This document shows, piece after piece, positions 19,381 to 31,200 of a DNA stretch of 64,000 nt; position 1 is the first letter of the stretch, and each line of letters starts with the position of its first letter. Source of the stretch: Turbatrix aceti (taxonomy: Eukaryota > Nematoda > Chromadorea > Rhabditida > Panagrolaimidae); the NCBI GenBank assembly GCA_963969345.1, contig OZ017767.1, forward strand, positions 11,228,471 through 11,292,470, written 5' to 3'. Under the pieces are notes generated by a model that was given only the letters and a program-made list of their open reading frames with translations, was not told where the DNA came from and made no database searches. A program made the translations under genes and the position numbers.

Positions 19381-19700
19381 GGGTCTGAATATTTTTTTTA
19401 CGAGCGGTATAACCGATTTTATGACGGCAAAATTCAATAAAAAATACTTGCAGGTGTTTTTTGAAAAATCTGAGTAAGCCATCGTATTCCCTGTCCTCCG
19501 AAACCCCCGTATGCCAATTTGTAGACAGTTTCGACGAATTCGACTTGCGGGCCATCGTATTTTATGAAAAACACATCTGAAGCCAAATCTCCAGAATCCG
19601 ATTTTTCAAAAATCTAATATCGCGGATATAGACTGCCCTTAGGGTCCTCTACAACTTTGGCTCAAAACATTTGAAAGTGTAAAAAACGTCCGGTCGGGCT

Positions 19701-19816
19701 TTGGTCAAATTTTTGCGAAAATAACCCTAAAATAAAGCATGAAATTTTTTTTCAAAAAATAGGCCGCGGCCCCGGCCCGGCTTCGGCCTGAAAATTTAGG
19801 CCGGCTTTATGCCTTG
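19701..19816. mobile_element. Right-end remnant of the GGCCGGCC MITE family
   Basis: Collinear with the right part of the MITE at 1298-1720 (TTTGGTCAAATTTT, CGGCTTCGGCCTGAAAAT) and ends in the same TTTATGCCTTG terminus. No matching left terminus or duplication was found, so it is probably truncated. Confidence 0.7.
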
Positions 19817-19958
19817 CCTCCAAACCCCGCCCAGATGTCCCTGATTTCTATTTTACACCAACCAAAACAATTTTTTGCAAATCCTCCCGCGTTCATTAAA
19901 AATAAGACCACAGAGTGCTCAAAATCAAATCGCACATTACGGCACAAAATCTCCATCT

Positions 19959-22852
19959 TCAAGCGTCCAAAGTCGTGCCAAGAGCAGTCGACTCGTCAGC
20001 CAGCTGACTCCTCCGAAGCTCGATGGTGACGCCGGCCGTAAAGCACGGCAGGGAATCCATGCCAGCCAGGTACCTGTCAAAGACAGACGACCACTTTTTG
20101 ACGTATTCGTTTTCGAGGAGAGAGCACTTCTTTTCGATGCGCTGGAAGCAAAATTGGTTACGCGAGTCGTAGATCGGGGCTGCTTCGACGTATTCCTCAG
20201 TTCGCATCTTGATATCGTAACCCGTGATGAGGCGAACACTCTCGCGGTAGCGACGGACGAATTCGCGTTGAATGGCTTCCGACTTTTCCATTGATTTGCT
20301 CAGACGCTCGTTTTCGTTTTTGAGTTTCTGAACTTCTTCGAGGGCTTCGAAGAGGGGTTGGGGGTCGTAGGAGGGAGGGCATTCTTCCTGAAAAGAAAAA
20401 AATATTGAAAAAATGAATAAAATTTCTTCGAAATCCAATTTTTTACCTGATTTTTCAAATTTTTTTTATATAAATTAAAATTTTTTATCTAATAAGAAAA
20501 AAAAAAAAATATTTTTTTTCAAATTAGAAACATTTATTTACTAGAAACAAATTTTTTTTTACAATGTCAAAAATTTTTTTAAATGTTTTTTTTTCAAATT
20601 TAAAACATTTATTTACTAGAAACAAATTTTTTTTTACAATGTCAAAAATTTTTTTAAATGTTTTTTTTTCAAATTAGAAACATTTATTTACTAGAAACAA
20701 ATTTTTTTTTACAATGTCAAAAATTTTTTTAAATGTTTTTTTTTCAAATTTAAAACAAATAAAAAATTAAATGAACTTTTGAAGTTATTTTTTTTATAAA
20801 AAATTGTAAAAATTTTTTTTTTTGAAAGATGATATTTTTTATAAATTTAAAATTAAAAAAATGTGGTACAATTTTTTTGCAACGAAAAAACCCACCAGCT
20901 TTCTCTTCTTCGCCTGCTCCCGTTCTTCATACTCCTCAAAAGCGACAACTCTGGGGTTGACCTTCATGTGACAGAAGACGGTGGAGTCCGTCGCAGTCTG
21001 ATGCATCGTAGACTCGTCCCCGACCGGCAGAACAGACTTGTCAGCCTCCAAAGCGGTTGTATCGCCCGACTGCTGCGAGTTAGCCTTGCTGAGAGACCTC
21101 ACCTGGTCTTCGAGCTTGATATTCTCCCTCAGAAGAGTCGTGTTCTGCTTCGTCGTCCTGAGAACCTTGTCCATGACTTCGCGGAAAGTCAGTCGGTTGT
21201 TCGGGCCCGTGAGTTCGGTGAACACGCCGTTCTGGACGGATTCGAGGAGTTGTTCGTGGTCCGTGAGCAGACGATTGTTGGACTCTGTCAGGACTTCGAT
21301 CTGAGACTTGAGAGCGTTGTTTTCCTCGTTCAGCACCGCTCGGTCGGCTACCGCGGCCCGCGCAACGTAGAGCTTCTCTTTGAGTTCGACATTTTCACTC
21401 TCGAGTCGCTGAATACGGTCACGAAGATCCAGGAAGTTGAGTTCGTCGTCGCGCATCCGGATTGATGATAAGGGAATTACGGATCCCGTTGAGGACTCGG
21501 TATGGGAGGCTGTGGAGTCATCCGAGACGTAGTCTGTCTGGGTTGAGGTGTCTGAAAAATACGCATAAATATGATACGAGTTTTTGTACCAAGAATTGGA
21601 TTTTTAGGCAAAAAAATTGAAAAAAAAAATTCTGAAACCAAAAAAATCGTAATTACGATCGTAATACGAAAAAGTAACACAAATTCGGTCACTTTTTCAT
21701 GTTACTTTCTAAAATCTGACCATAAAAAGTAACGTAATAACAACTTTCAAATTTTTACGATAAAAAAACATTTTGACGCAGAAAAATGTGCAATAACGTT
21801 TCAAAACGCAAAAAAAATGATAGAAAAACTCACTTTTGTAACGCAAAAAATCGTCGACAGAGCAGATATTCTCGACGTCATCGATACCCTTGTAATCCAC
21901 AATCGAGCCTTCAGCCAGGGTGGCCACATCATCTGAAAAAAACACTAATTATGTCAAAAAAAAACCCCAAAAAATGTTCAAAAACTCACCATCGGCAATG
22001 TCAATCGGCGTCAAACCCTTGTAGGAGAAAAAAATACGATACTGAATTTCTGGCGTCCATTTTCCGTGCTCCCTGAGGATGTCACGGACGGTTTCAAGCT
22101 GCTTCAGGGAGTACTCGTACCATGTACGGTATTTGGCAAGCGCGGCACGGTAGTTGGAAAAAGTAAATCCGTTTGTCAACTTTTCGTGTTCAAACTCGGT
22201 CTCCAGTTTCTTGAGACGACGAAGTTCTGCGCGGAGGGTTTGGATTTCGCGATCAAGGATTTTGACCTTTTCGAAGGCCTCGCGTTCGGCTACACGTAGG
22301 CCGTTGGTTTCGGCTTTACCGACCTCAATTAGACGCTGGAGGTGGGCTATTTTGGCGTTGGCTTCGGCTACTTGGACTTCCAGTTTGCGGACTGAAAAAT
22401 GGACAGAAATTGTTTATTAGTAAAAAGTGAAAAAAACTGCGAACAAAAAACGTTATTCGAAAAAATCTGACAAACAAGAGTAAGAAATTGAACGGAAAAA
22501 AACGTTACTTCGACGACGAATAGTAATTTCTTAAAAAATAAATCTTTTCAGTCAGTTTTATCTGTAGATTTTTTCAATAAAAACATTTTTAGAATTTAAA
22601 AAACACCAAATGAATAAAAATTTGTATTTCAGCCTAAACTTATGTTCCCAAAAAAAAAAGTTGTCCAACAATTGTGTTTTTTATAATTGTTTTTAAATTG
22701 CTATCAAAAAACCTACTCTGTCGCTCGGTTTCCACGTTATAGGGCAAACTTTCTTTTTTGCCGCAATAAACTCGTCGAAATTCACGCTCCGTGTCCCGGG
22801 AAAACAAAATTGACGCTTCACTTTCGTGAAGCTCGGGTTCGGAATCTGACAT
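19959..22852 (-). CDS. mad1: MAD1 spindle assembly checkpoint protein
   Basis: Five exons, 22717-22852, 21990-22391, 21834-21932, 20896-21551 and 19959-20387, give 573 residues, somewhat shorter than vertebrate MAD1 (about 718). Long heptad-rich coiled coils cover residues ~45-170 and ~240-370. The Mad2-interaction motif is recognisable near residue 404 (TVFCHMKVNP), matching the HMxxNP core of MAD1. The C-terminal domain is clear: YRESVRLITGYDI, then CFQRIEKKCSLLENEY and MDSLPCFTAGVTIEL, equivalent to the LTGYQI, LLETEF and DSIPAFL segments of human MAD1. MAD1 recruits and converts MAD2 at unattached kinetochores and anchors at nuclear pores. The RLK triplet that binds BUB1 in vertebrates is not seen at the expected place before YRESVR. 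Intron 4 uses a GTGGGT donor and carries a ~74-bp tandem repeat. Confidence 0.9.
20511..20756. repeat. ~74-bp tandem repeat in MAD1 intron 4
   Basis: More than three copies of a T-rich unit containing ACATTTATTTACTAGAAAC and TACAATGTCAAAAATT. Copies alternate between AAATTAGAAAC and AAATTTAAAAC variants. Confidence 0.85.
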
Positions 22853-25800
22853 GGTAGATTAGATCAATATTGCAAATAACAGTGCCAAATGGGTAGAAAA
22901 GATGCTGCAAAAAACCAAAACCAGAATCAGAAAGCGGAGCTTGGAAAAATGCTGCAAAAAATTTTGCGCCGCTATGTAAAACTTCGACACAGAACGCCAG
23001 AGCTTTTGACTGCGCGCGAGAATCGTAAATTTTTTTTATTCTTTCATTTTTACTCTTCTTTTTTTTTATTTTGGGGCATTTATTTTTATTCTATTCTGAA
23101 TGTATGTTATGTTTTGGCTGCCGGCTGATGACGCTGTTGTATGTTTGTTTTGATAGCTACGTGGATTGACAAGGGAAGCCCTGGGGAGGGATTGGGTGTT
23201 GCCTTTTTTGATGATTTTTGCTGTCTTATGCCTTGTTTTTTTTATAAGAATTAGGCGTTGATATGCTTTTTTTGAGTAGACTGCTTTGTTTGGGATTCTG
23301 TGCGGTTTTTATCCGTGTAAACGGTTTTTAAGGTGGCAAAGTGCAACGTTGATGCAAAAAAGGACAAAATTGGCACAAAATGAGTTACCTAAATTTTTAG
23401 GCTAAAAAAGTATCGTTTCTGTTATTGTAAAAATTGTTGCGATCAAAGTAACATTTTTTACTAAAAAACTGTTGATTTTGTCTGGAAATGCTTTTTTGTG
23501 TTCCGCTTTTCGTTGCAAAACGTTTTTACTCGACTACGGTAATTTATACGCATCAACATTACTTTTAGAAATCTGCGTCAAAATTATCTGAATATTATCC
23601 TGTTTACGTTTTTTTTTCATGACGTTTGGGTATTTGACCCTAACGATTTTTACATTTTCCGTTTTCGTTTCTTTTTTTGCCTGCAATTTTGTTATTAATT
23701 TCGTTTTTTTTTGTGTAATTATTTTCTTTGCTGTAATTTTTTGTACGTTTTACGCATTTCCGGTGACATTACACCAAAATAGAAGAGGCAAAAATGACTA
23801 AAGCTGTCGAGATGATGACTGGTAAGCATCAGAGGACACGGGATGAAGCCATCCATCGCATTCGGCGCCACGCACACCGGGCTCATGGTACATATGGCTT
23901 CTTTTTTTCCTTTTTTTCTGTGAGAGATTATCACGCATCCCCACGGCCACGGCGGCCTTCTTTCCAGAATCGAATCCCTTTCCCATTCCCTGTCCTGGTG
24001 TGTGTTTTTGCTGCGTGCACTCCTGTGATAATCTGATAACTGTTTTACTTTTACGTGCCGCGTCGCGACAGGCCAAGCAAGCCTTAATTCTCCTCCAAGT
24101 GTTGTCCTAGCAACACAGACGTCAGCGAAAGCCATTAATTTGTGTACTTGATACTTTTTTTTTGTCTCTCAACCGCTTACTTTTTTTTCTTTTTCCCGTC
24201 TTGCGCGTTGTTTTTTTATAACACCTCTCTTTCCGGCACATGAGGAGATTGTGCAGCTGTCGCCGGCGCCGAGGTGTGATCATACATCAGGAATAATTTT
24301 TTTTCTTTTTTTTTGGGTTTAAAATGCCGGTTTTTCATTTCAAAGTACTCGCATTAAATAAATAGGTAATTACGGTTCTGGTATTTTTTTCTTTTGTATC
24401 GTAATCCGAGCAGTAGGTGTTAAAAATGCTCACCCAAAAAAAAAGAAAAAAAACGATGGTTCATTACGGTATTTTTTAAAAACAAAAAAACAGTTTTTTT
24501 GCAAAAATTTTTTTGAGCCACGTTATTTGTACGATTTTTATTTCTAGATTTTTTTAAATCATTCATTTTTATATTTAATACATAGGACATTTTTTTGATG
24601 TTTTCCAACACTGGGGAAAATAAATATTATATGCATTGGATATTTTGAAAGAGGGGGTTATGATTTACGACTGGGAAGAGATGGTGCTCTGGATTTGATG
24701 CTTTGGTGTGAAAAATTTGCAGACTGACAGGAAAAATACGGGCAAAGGTGTTCCGCGCGCATGCCCAATCCCACATATGTACCAGCCAAACCCCCTAATT
24801 TTGGCGCACCTGACAAGAGTAAAAAAAATCCTAAAATGACTGACAAAAATATTTTGCAGATACAAAAAAAAAATTTTGTAGAAAAATGTATTTTGGCATT
24901 TTATTAACCAAATTTTGAACACTCCAAGCGTTTTTTTCTGCAAAACGTGCACCTTTAAACCCAACAGTGTGCATTTTTTGCTCTCTTACGTCAATGAGCA
25001 TAAAAAGTTCCAAATTGCTAACACTGCCAGACGAAATTGACATGTATCCGTTTTTTTGTTTAATAAATAGTGCGCGCGTTATAAATTTTTGTTTATTTTT
25101 TACCACGCGGAAAAAAAAGTTAGTTCCAACCGCACCAATTTGTTTGTTTGCAAAGGTATCGGGGTACTTTTTCAACCCGCCGGACTACGGCCGACCATCT
25201 TTGATTGCTTTGATCGAAACCGCGGATTTGTTGCGCATGTGAGCGTGCGCGTGACTTTTGTCGTCGTCTGATTTTTTTTTTATTTTTTTTTTCTTTTTGT
25301 TTTTCAAATTTTCAAATTTAAAAGATTTTTGATTATTTTTTAGAATTTGAAAAAACTTGAAAAAAAATTTAATTTTAATTTTTTGAAAAAGATGTAATCC
25401 ACTAATTTTAATCGGAAACCCCAAAAAAAGCAACATTGTGTTTATTTTGTACGCCCCGTGCAACCTCTTCCCCTCCTTTTCTCTTATTTTCTAGCTTGCA
25501 GTCAGTTGATTTCATTTATTGTCCTCCTCGATGCTGATGTGTAATAAAAAAGTAAGTCATCATAACAGTTACCTTCTTTCTCCTCTTTCTGAGACTTCCT
25601 CTTCCGCTCGCGGGGAGGAAGTCCCAAATCCCTCATTAAAATATAAATATTAAAAAAAAGTTGTTGAAGAAGATTGTGAAGTCGGTGAAAGGTATAATTT
25701 GATCGGCTTTTAGGTTTTGATGATGGGATGTAGTGCGGTGTCGATCTGGCTTGGCAAACAAATGGATACAGTGTCAACATTTGTTGTTCATCAAAATCTG

Positions 25801-26296
25801 TGGTGTTGATGTTGTTGTATTTTGTGGCTGCTGGATGAAATCATGCGATCGTGCTTTTTTTTGTGTCGTCATTGATCTGGCATTTTTTTTTGCATTTTTG
25901 AGGGAGTGTGCATGTACGGTGATGAATGGGTCATTACCATATATGTCAGCCAGGAAACCAGGAAAAGGAAAAAGTTAGTTTTTTTCTGTTTGCCTGCAAA
26001 AATAATTTTTCCGAACGGAAATAACAAAGAAAATGTTACATTTTTGTTCGTTTTATGTACCAAAATTTTCCCTGGAGGATACCTGAGGATAGTTCTGCTG
26101 CCCGGGAATCAAAAACGAAAAAATAGGTAATCATATTTCGGTTTTCATAAATCCAATTGTCTCAATGTGCGTGTTTGTGTGCGATTGGGGGCACTTTATT
26201 GTTGGTCTGTACAGTAAATAACCTTTACTGTGCTCACATTAGCAACCTTTACCACGTGCGTTGGATTAGTATTTAGGACATATCGTGTTTTCTGAA
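22853..26296. other. Non-coding AT-rich region upstream of MAD1
   Basis: Contains the presumed MAD1 promoter next to 22853. Open frames at 22889-23128 and 23719-24135 lack splice logic or recognisable products. T-runs and repeated GTAAC words occur. No gene supported. Confidence 0.35.
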
Positions 26297-26918
26297 CAGT
26301 GTTGTCGGTTCTGAAAATTTTTCGGGTACCCGAACCGGAACCGGAACCGAAATCCTGATTTTTCGGGTACCCGGAACCGGAACCGGAACCGAAAATAAAT
26401 TTTTCGGGTACCCGGAACCGGAACCGGAACCGAAAATGAATTTTTCGGGTACTCGGAACCGGAACCGGAACCGAAAGTAGAAAATTCGGGTACCCGAACC
26501 GGAACCGAAGAACCGAACCGGAACCGGAACTTTTCAAACCGCGTGCGAAACAAAATTTGAAGGATTTTCGTTACAAAAGTGTTCAAAATGAAAAAAATTG
26601 CTTAGAATATGAACTTATAACCGATTTCTAAGCGCTTTTTTTCACTCTGAGAGCTCGTTTTTTCCGTCATTTGAACTCATTTTTAAAATCCGGGTACCCG
26701 GAACCGGCATTTCGGGTACCCGGAACCGGAACCGGAACCGAAAATAATTTTTTCGGGTACCCGGAACCGGAACCGGAACCGAAAATGATGTTTTCGGGTA
26801 CCCGGAACCGGAACCGGAACCGAAAATAAATTTTTCGGGTACCCGAACCGGAACCGGTTCGGTTCCGGTTCGGGTACCCGGAACCGGCCGGTTCCGGTCC
26901 GGGTACCCGACAACACTG
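26297..26918. mobile_element. hAT-like MITE with GGGTACCCGGAACCGG minisatellite
   Basis: 622 bp. The left terminus is CAGTGTTGTCGG and the right is CCGACAACACTG, a perfect inverted repeat with the classic hAT CAGTG start. The 8-bp duplication TTTCTGAA lies at 26289-26296 and 26919-26926. Two blocks (about 26325-26540 and 26690-26905) consist of ~40-bp units made of CGGGTACCCGG, repeated GGAACC and an AAAATRAATTTTT spacer, around a unique core. Long minus-strand frames rich in FRFRFRVPE are translations of this array, not genes. Confidence 0.92.
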
Positions 26919-26926
26919 TTTCTGAA

Positions 26927-27967
26927 GCATGAATAGCGAGAAGGTAGCCTAATTGGATGAAGCCCAAATATATTATTCGACGTTGATGTATGTATATATT
27001 TTTGTTGAAACTCACAAGATGGAGATACATATGTATTTGGGGGTAAAAAAATATCAAAAGCGAAAAAGAAGTTTTTATAGTTATGTTACAGTTACTTTTT
27101 TTGCGATATAATAAGAGGTGATGCAGGTAGGTATTAGCAAAGCCAGTGTTTTTGACTTTTATTTTTTTATGCGGTTTTTTTTCATCTTCAATGACAAAAA
27201 AATTATTTTTCACAGAACAGTACAGTCAAATATTTAAACGAGGTGCCGTACGCTGACACCACTGACATGAGAATGCATTTCCAGCGATCAGGCTTGCGGG
27301 ATGCAGCTCGCAGCAGAGTGGCGAAGTGGGAGAATCAAACCGTGTTTTTATAAATCGCTACAAACACAGATGCGTTTGCAATGCGTCTAAAACAGAACAG
27401 AACTGTTTGTTTTGATTTTTATGTTGTTCAGTAATTTTTTTAGGTGGGAAACATTTTTGAATGCTTTTTGGCAAACTGGGTCATCAGGGAGATTTTGGGA
27501 GAATTTCCAGAGATTTTCTCCCAGGTTGCAATCTTCTGGAAGATTTCGCCACCCACTAGTCAAATAGCTCGCAGGATGCATGGCGGAGCTTGCGTTCTTT
27601 ATTGCTGCTGCCATGGCTGCGGCATAGTAAATCTTCTTTTTTTGGTTTTTCGTACTGTCTAATTCACCCGTTAAAGCTGTAATTTAGGAGTCCTTAGGGA
27701 AGATGAAAAAACTTTGATATCTATTTATTCTTAGTTTTTTTTGACCGCAGCGGAAGTCTTTTTTTAGAGTTTTTTTTTTCTTCTGTCTATCTAATTTTTT
27801 TACAGAAAAATTTGTGTCTTTTATGCGCGCAATGTGCACACCTTTTCTGACCTGAATCGTAATTCGCATGTTCCAAATTTTTCAAACCATTCAGATTTCA
27901 CCTGTCGTTTTTTTTCGAGAATTTATTATTTTTTACGTCTTACAAATCCTTGCTTTTTGCTCTTCAG
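26927..27967. other. Intergenic AT-rich region
   Basis: No gene recognised. It ends in the polypyrimidine acceptor CTTTTTGCTCTTCAG (27953-27967) that precedes the small ORF at 27972. Confidence 0.35.
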
Positions 27968-27971
27968 CATT

Positions 27972-28265
27972 ATGATATCTCGGATCATGGGTGGAAATGC
28001 GAAGCGACCCACAGTACCCCCTCCCCCTCCTCCGACGCAGGCTGTGCCGCCTTCCGAGTTAGTCACGCAGTCCGGCAGTCCTTCTTCGCCTTCTCCTTCT
28101 TCGTCTTCGTCTTCCAAGATTTTGCCGGGATCCGAGTCGAGCCTGAGCGCTGAAATGAATGCGCTTTCTCGCTTCCAATTTGTCCAATTTGATGAGCTGC
28201 CGTCTCCGCCACCAATGTCTCACTGTCCGAAGGTGTTCACTACTGACAAGTTCAAAACTTGTTGA
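27972..28265 (+). CDS. Small proline/serine-rich protein, possible N-myristoylation site
   Basis: 97 codons from the ATG at 27972, or 92 from the in-frame ATG at 27987. A textbook acceptor (TTTTTGCTCTTCAG) ends 4 bp before the first ATG, so this is either a trans-spliced single-exon gene or a last exon. From the second ATG the protein begins MGGNAKRP, which fits an N-myristoylation signal with following basic residues. A run of six prolines, a serine-rich linker and a more ordered C-terminus (RFQFVQFDELP, ending FKTC) follow. Base composition is clearly less AT-rich than its surroundings. No family recognised. The upstream frame back to 27834 is intron-like and is not included. Confidence 0.5.
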   Translation: MISRIMGGNAKRPTVPPPPPPTQAVPPSELVTQSGSPSSPSPSSSSSSKILPGSESSLSAEMNALSRFQFVQFDELPSPPPMSHCPKVFTTDKFKTC

Positions 28266-31200
28266 TTTTGGATTTTTGTTGTAGTTTTTGTTTATATAAA
28301 AGTTGGTGATTTGAGTCACAGGAGTAATGATTTTTTGGGTATCAGATCCCTAAACATTATTTCATTTTTTTTTCGGAAATTGAATATTGGCGATAATCTT
28401 CCTGTGACGCTACCATCGATTGTTGTATAATGTTTCGTTATGAATTTTGATAGATTTTTGCGTTATGACGCACTATTCTGGCTTTTGTTCACGCTGAATC
28501 AAAAAAATTATGTTTAACAATGCCCGATCGATCACAAATCATATTTTTATCGTCATATAGGCAAACGGGATCAGTTTTTTTTTCCGAACAACGTGGACGC
28601 TATTTCGGAATAGCGTTCACGTTGTTCAGACGCGGTTGTGAACAAGTTGCACACCGTTTGAATAATTTTTTATCTAAAAGTAGTGTTGTATGTTTTTGTC
28701 GTTAGAATTCATCTTGCGCATCGATGAACACAGTACTGATGCATGAACGCTTGGGTTTGGCGAATACAAACTTCATATTATCTGTAATCAACAAATTGTC
28801 AGTGTTTTACGCTGACTAATCCTCTGTTGATTTCGGCTTACGTACTTTTTCTTACTTTGTTCTAGAAATAGTCAGAGAACATTTGGAAGGGCTGGTACAA
28901 ATGTATTTCTTTTTTATACCTTGGTTTTATTCAAAGAAATTCATTAGGTGTTATTTTTTTTTTTATAAATTTCACCGTTGCGATTTTTTGAATAAATATA
29001 TTACATCCTGAAATAAATTTGCCCTTTTCCTTGCAGTTTTTTTTAGTTTTTTTTTGCAACGCGACCAAAATACACTTTTTTCCATAATCCACGACACTGA
29101 ACAAAAAAATATTTTTTAAATGAATAAAAAGCAATGAGGAAATTGTGACAATATGTATGTACCATGAAGCCCCCTCCACTGTTGTCTGTCGTTAAAACTT
29201 GTTAGCACAGTTGACGGTTTGTGAATTGTCAATGTCATGTGTATGCATTTGTGATTGGTTATTTCCTGCCCTTTTTATGCGAACACAGGACTTCATGGAA
29301 TGCCGGAGAAAAAAAGGCTGAAGAGTAAAAAAAATAACAGATGTGCATTTTTTTGGTATTTGAAGTTGGAAATTATTTGTTGCAACCGTTTTTTGAAGAA
29401 TTCCCGGAGGTCGATGTTTTTTGGCCCTTTTTTATTGCTTTTTGGCTTACAAAGGCTCCCGTCGTCGGTCCTAGGTTTTATTATTTTTGTATTCTTGAAT
29501 TTTGCGTTATTGTCTGACGAATACGTTTCTGATGTACCCATTGCGCGGGGCACGCACTCGTCATTTCCATTCATTCAAGGAAAAACCTTTTTTAGGTACT
29601 ACAAAATTTTCGTTCTGAAGTAATTTACCTTTATTGGATTTGAACTAGTGCGTGACAGGTTGGTTTGATTTGTACAGAGCTGACGTCTATAGAAAGTCAA
29701 AATAGTAAATGACTTTTAAAAAACTTCCTAAAAGTGCAAAAAAAATTTTTTTCCTCATTTAAAAAAATTATCCATCAATCTTGTTTGCAGCGCATGACCC
29801 CCTCTCTTTTTTTTCAGTCCATTTTTTTTATTTTCCCGCGACTTCCTCATTGATCACTTGGAGGGGTCTCGTGGTACCAAATTTTTTTTTCTCACACCAA
29901 ATCCCTTGAGTCAATAACAGATGTGGAGAGGGATGCGACGGCGGCGGCACAAGGAGGACAATGCTTGCTTGCGCACGCAGTATGACTGATGTGATATTTT
30001 TTATCCTTTGTTTTAATTTTAAAATAAAAATTTTTTATTTTCCTTAAAAAAATTATTTTTTTGCGAAGATCTATAATTTCATTCAATTTTTTTGTTGACG
30101 TCAAAGTTCGCGTCACGCGTTGCCTGTCTCACGGAAATGTTCTTTTTTTATTTTTGACGGAGGGTTTTTAAATCGAATTATCGTTAATTTTAGTTTGTCA
30201 AAATGAGTTATGGACGCAAAAAAAATTTCTGGGAATTTTTTGAGTTTGAACAAAATTTATTTTTAAGCTTGTACAGAATTTGTTTCCGATTTATCAGGTA
30301 AAACAAAGCGGACGACTTGCAGCAGTAGTCTTTGACTTATCTGCTGACTTGTTTTTTTTAGAAAAAAATTCCATAAAACATTTTCATTTGGTGCAAAAAA
30401 GCACTAAACCTTGGCTAAAAATTAATAAAAAGAACAGAAGAATGCGTACAGGCGAATTTTACGACCTGCTCGTGACTTTGAACACTTGCGGCGGTGGTTT
30501 GAACGGAAATTTAGTTATTTCGGGCTTTGTGAAGTTGTGTGGCTTTTTGTCATAATTCAAACCGACTTTTCATTTTTTTTATTGAAAAAAATGTACGTAG
30601 TCATTCATCCTGAAAATTGTGTTTTACGCTCGACTTTTAGCTTTTATACTACGTGCTGAATGTAGGTTTTCATAAAGTGTCTGGGTCAATTTTTTCTACA
30701 TTTCAATAAAATGGGGAAAAAAGTTGAAAAAATGAAATGGAAATGTTATTTTTTAATTTTAAAAAATGTAAATTTAAAAAAAATAATGATGTCAAAATTG
30801 ATGTTATTTGACAAAAACCAGGCAATAAACATTTATAAATTTTAGTCATTAAAATTTTTTTACATTTAAAAAGAAAAACTTTTTTTGGCAACAACCCCAA
30901 ACTTCTAGACCCCCTGAGTTTTTTTCGGTTGAAGCTTCAATTGAAGGACTCTGAACTTCCTTTTTTGGTTTGACGATGTAGACTGGATTTATTTCACCGG
31001 AAGCAGGTAGAAAAGAAAAGAAACAGCGATTTCGTTTTTTTCTTTTCTTCCCGGTTTCCTTTTTTGAAGCAAAAGTGTTGGAAATTTTTTTAAACTTGAA
31101 ATTTTTTAAAGAAGAGCAAAGAACGATTTTATATTCTTAAAATTTTATATTTTTTTTTTTTTTTAATTTGATAAATAGGAAATCAAAAATTTTTGGTAAC

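Larger units (their letters stand above)
18076..19958. other. Intergenic region between SLC17-like and MAD1 genes
   Basis: AT-rich, no gene recognised. It holds the hairpin at 19102-19380 and the MITE remnant at 19701-19816. Two direct, diverged copies of a CAACTTTGG..ATTTGAA stretch lie near 18782 and 19651, suggesting an older composite repeat. Confidence 0.4.

Noticed and set aside
22889..23128. ORF starting MGRKDAAKNQ, divergent from MAD1
   Set aside because: Starts only 36 bp from the MAD1 ATG, leaving no promoter room, and its C-terminal part is T-run translation. A short first exon cannot be excluded.
26297..26918. Minus-strand open frames rich in FRFRFRVPE
   Set aside because: They translate the GGTACCCGGAACCGG array of a MITE; no codon logic beyond the repeat.
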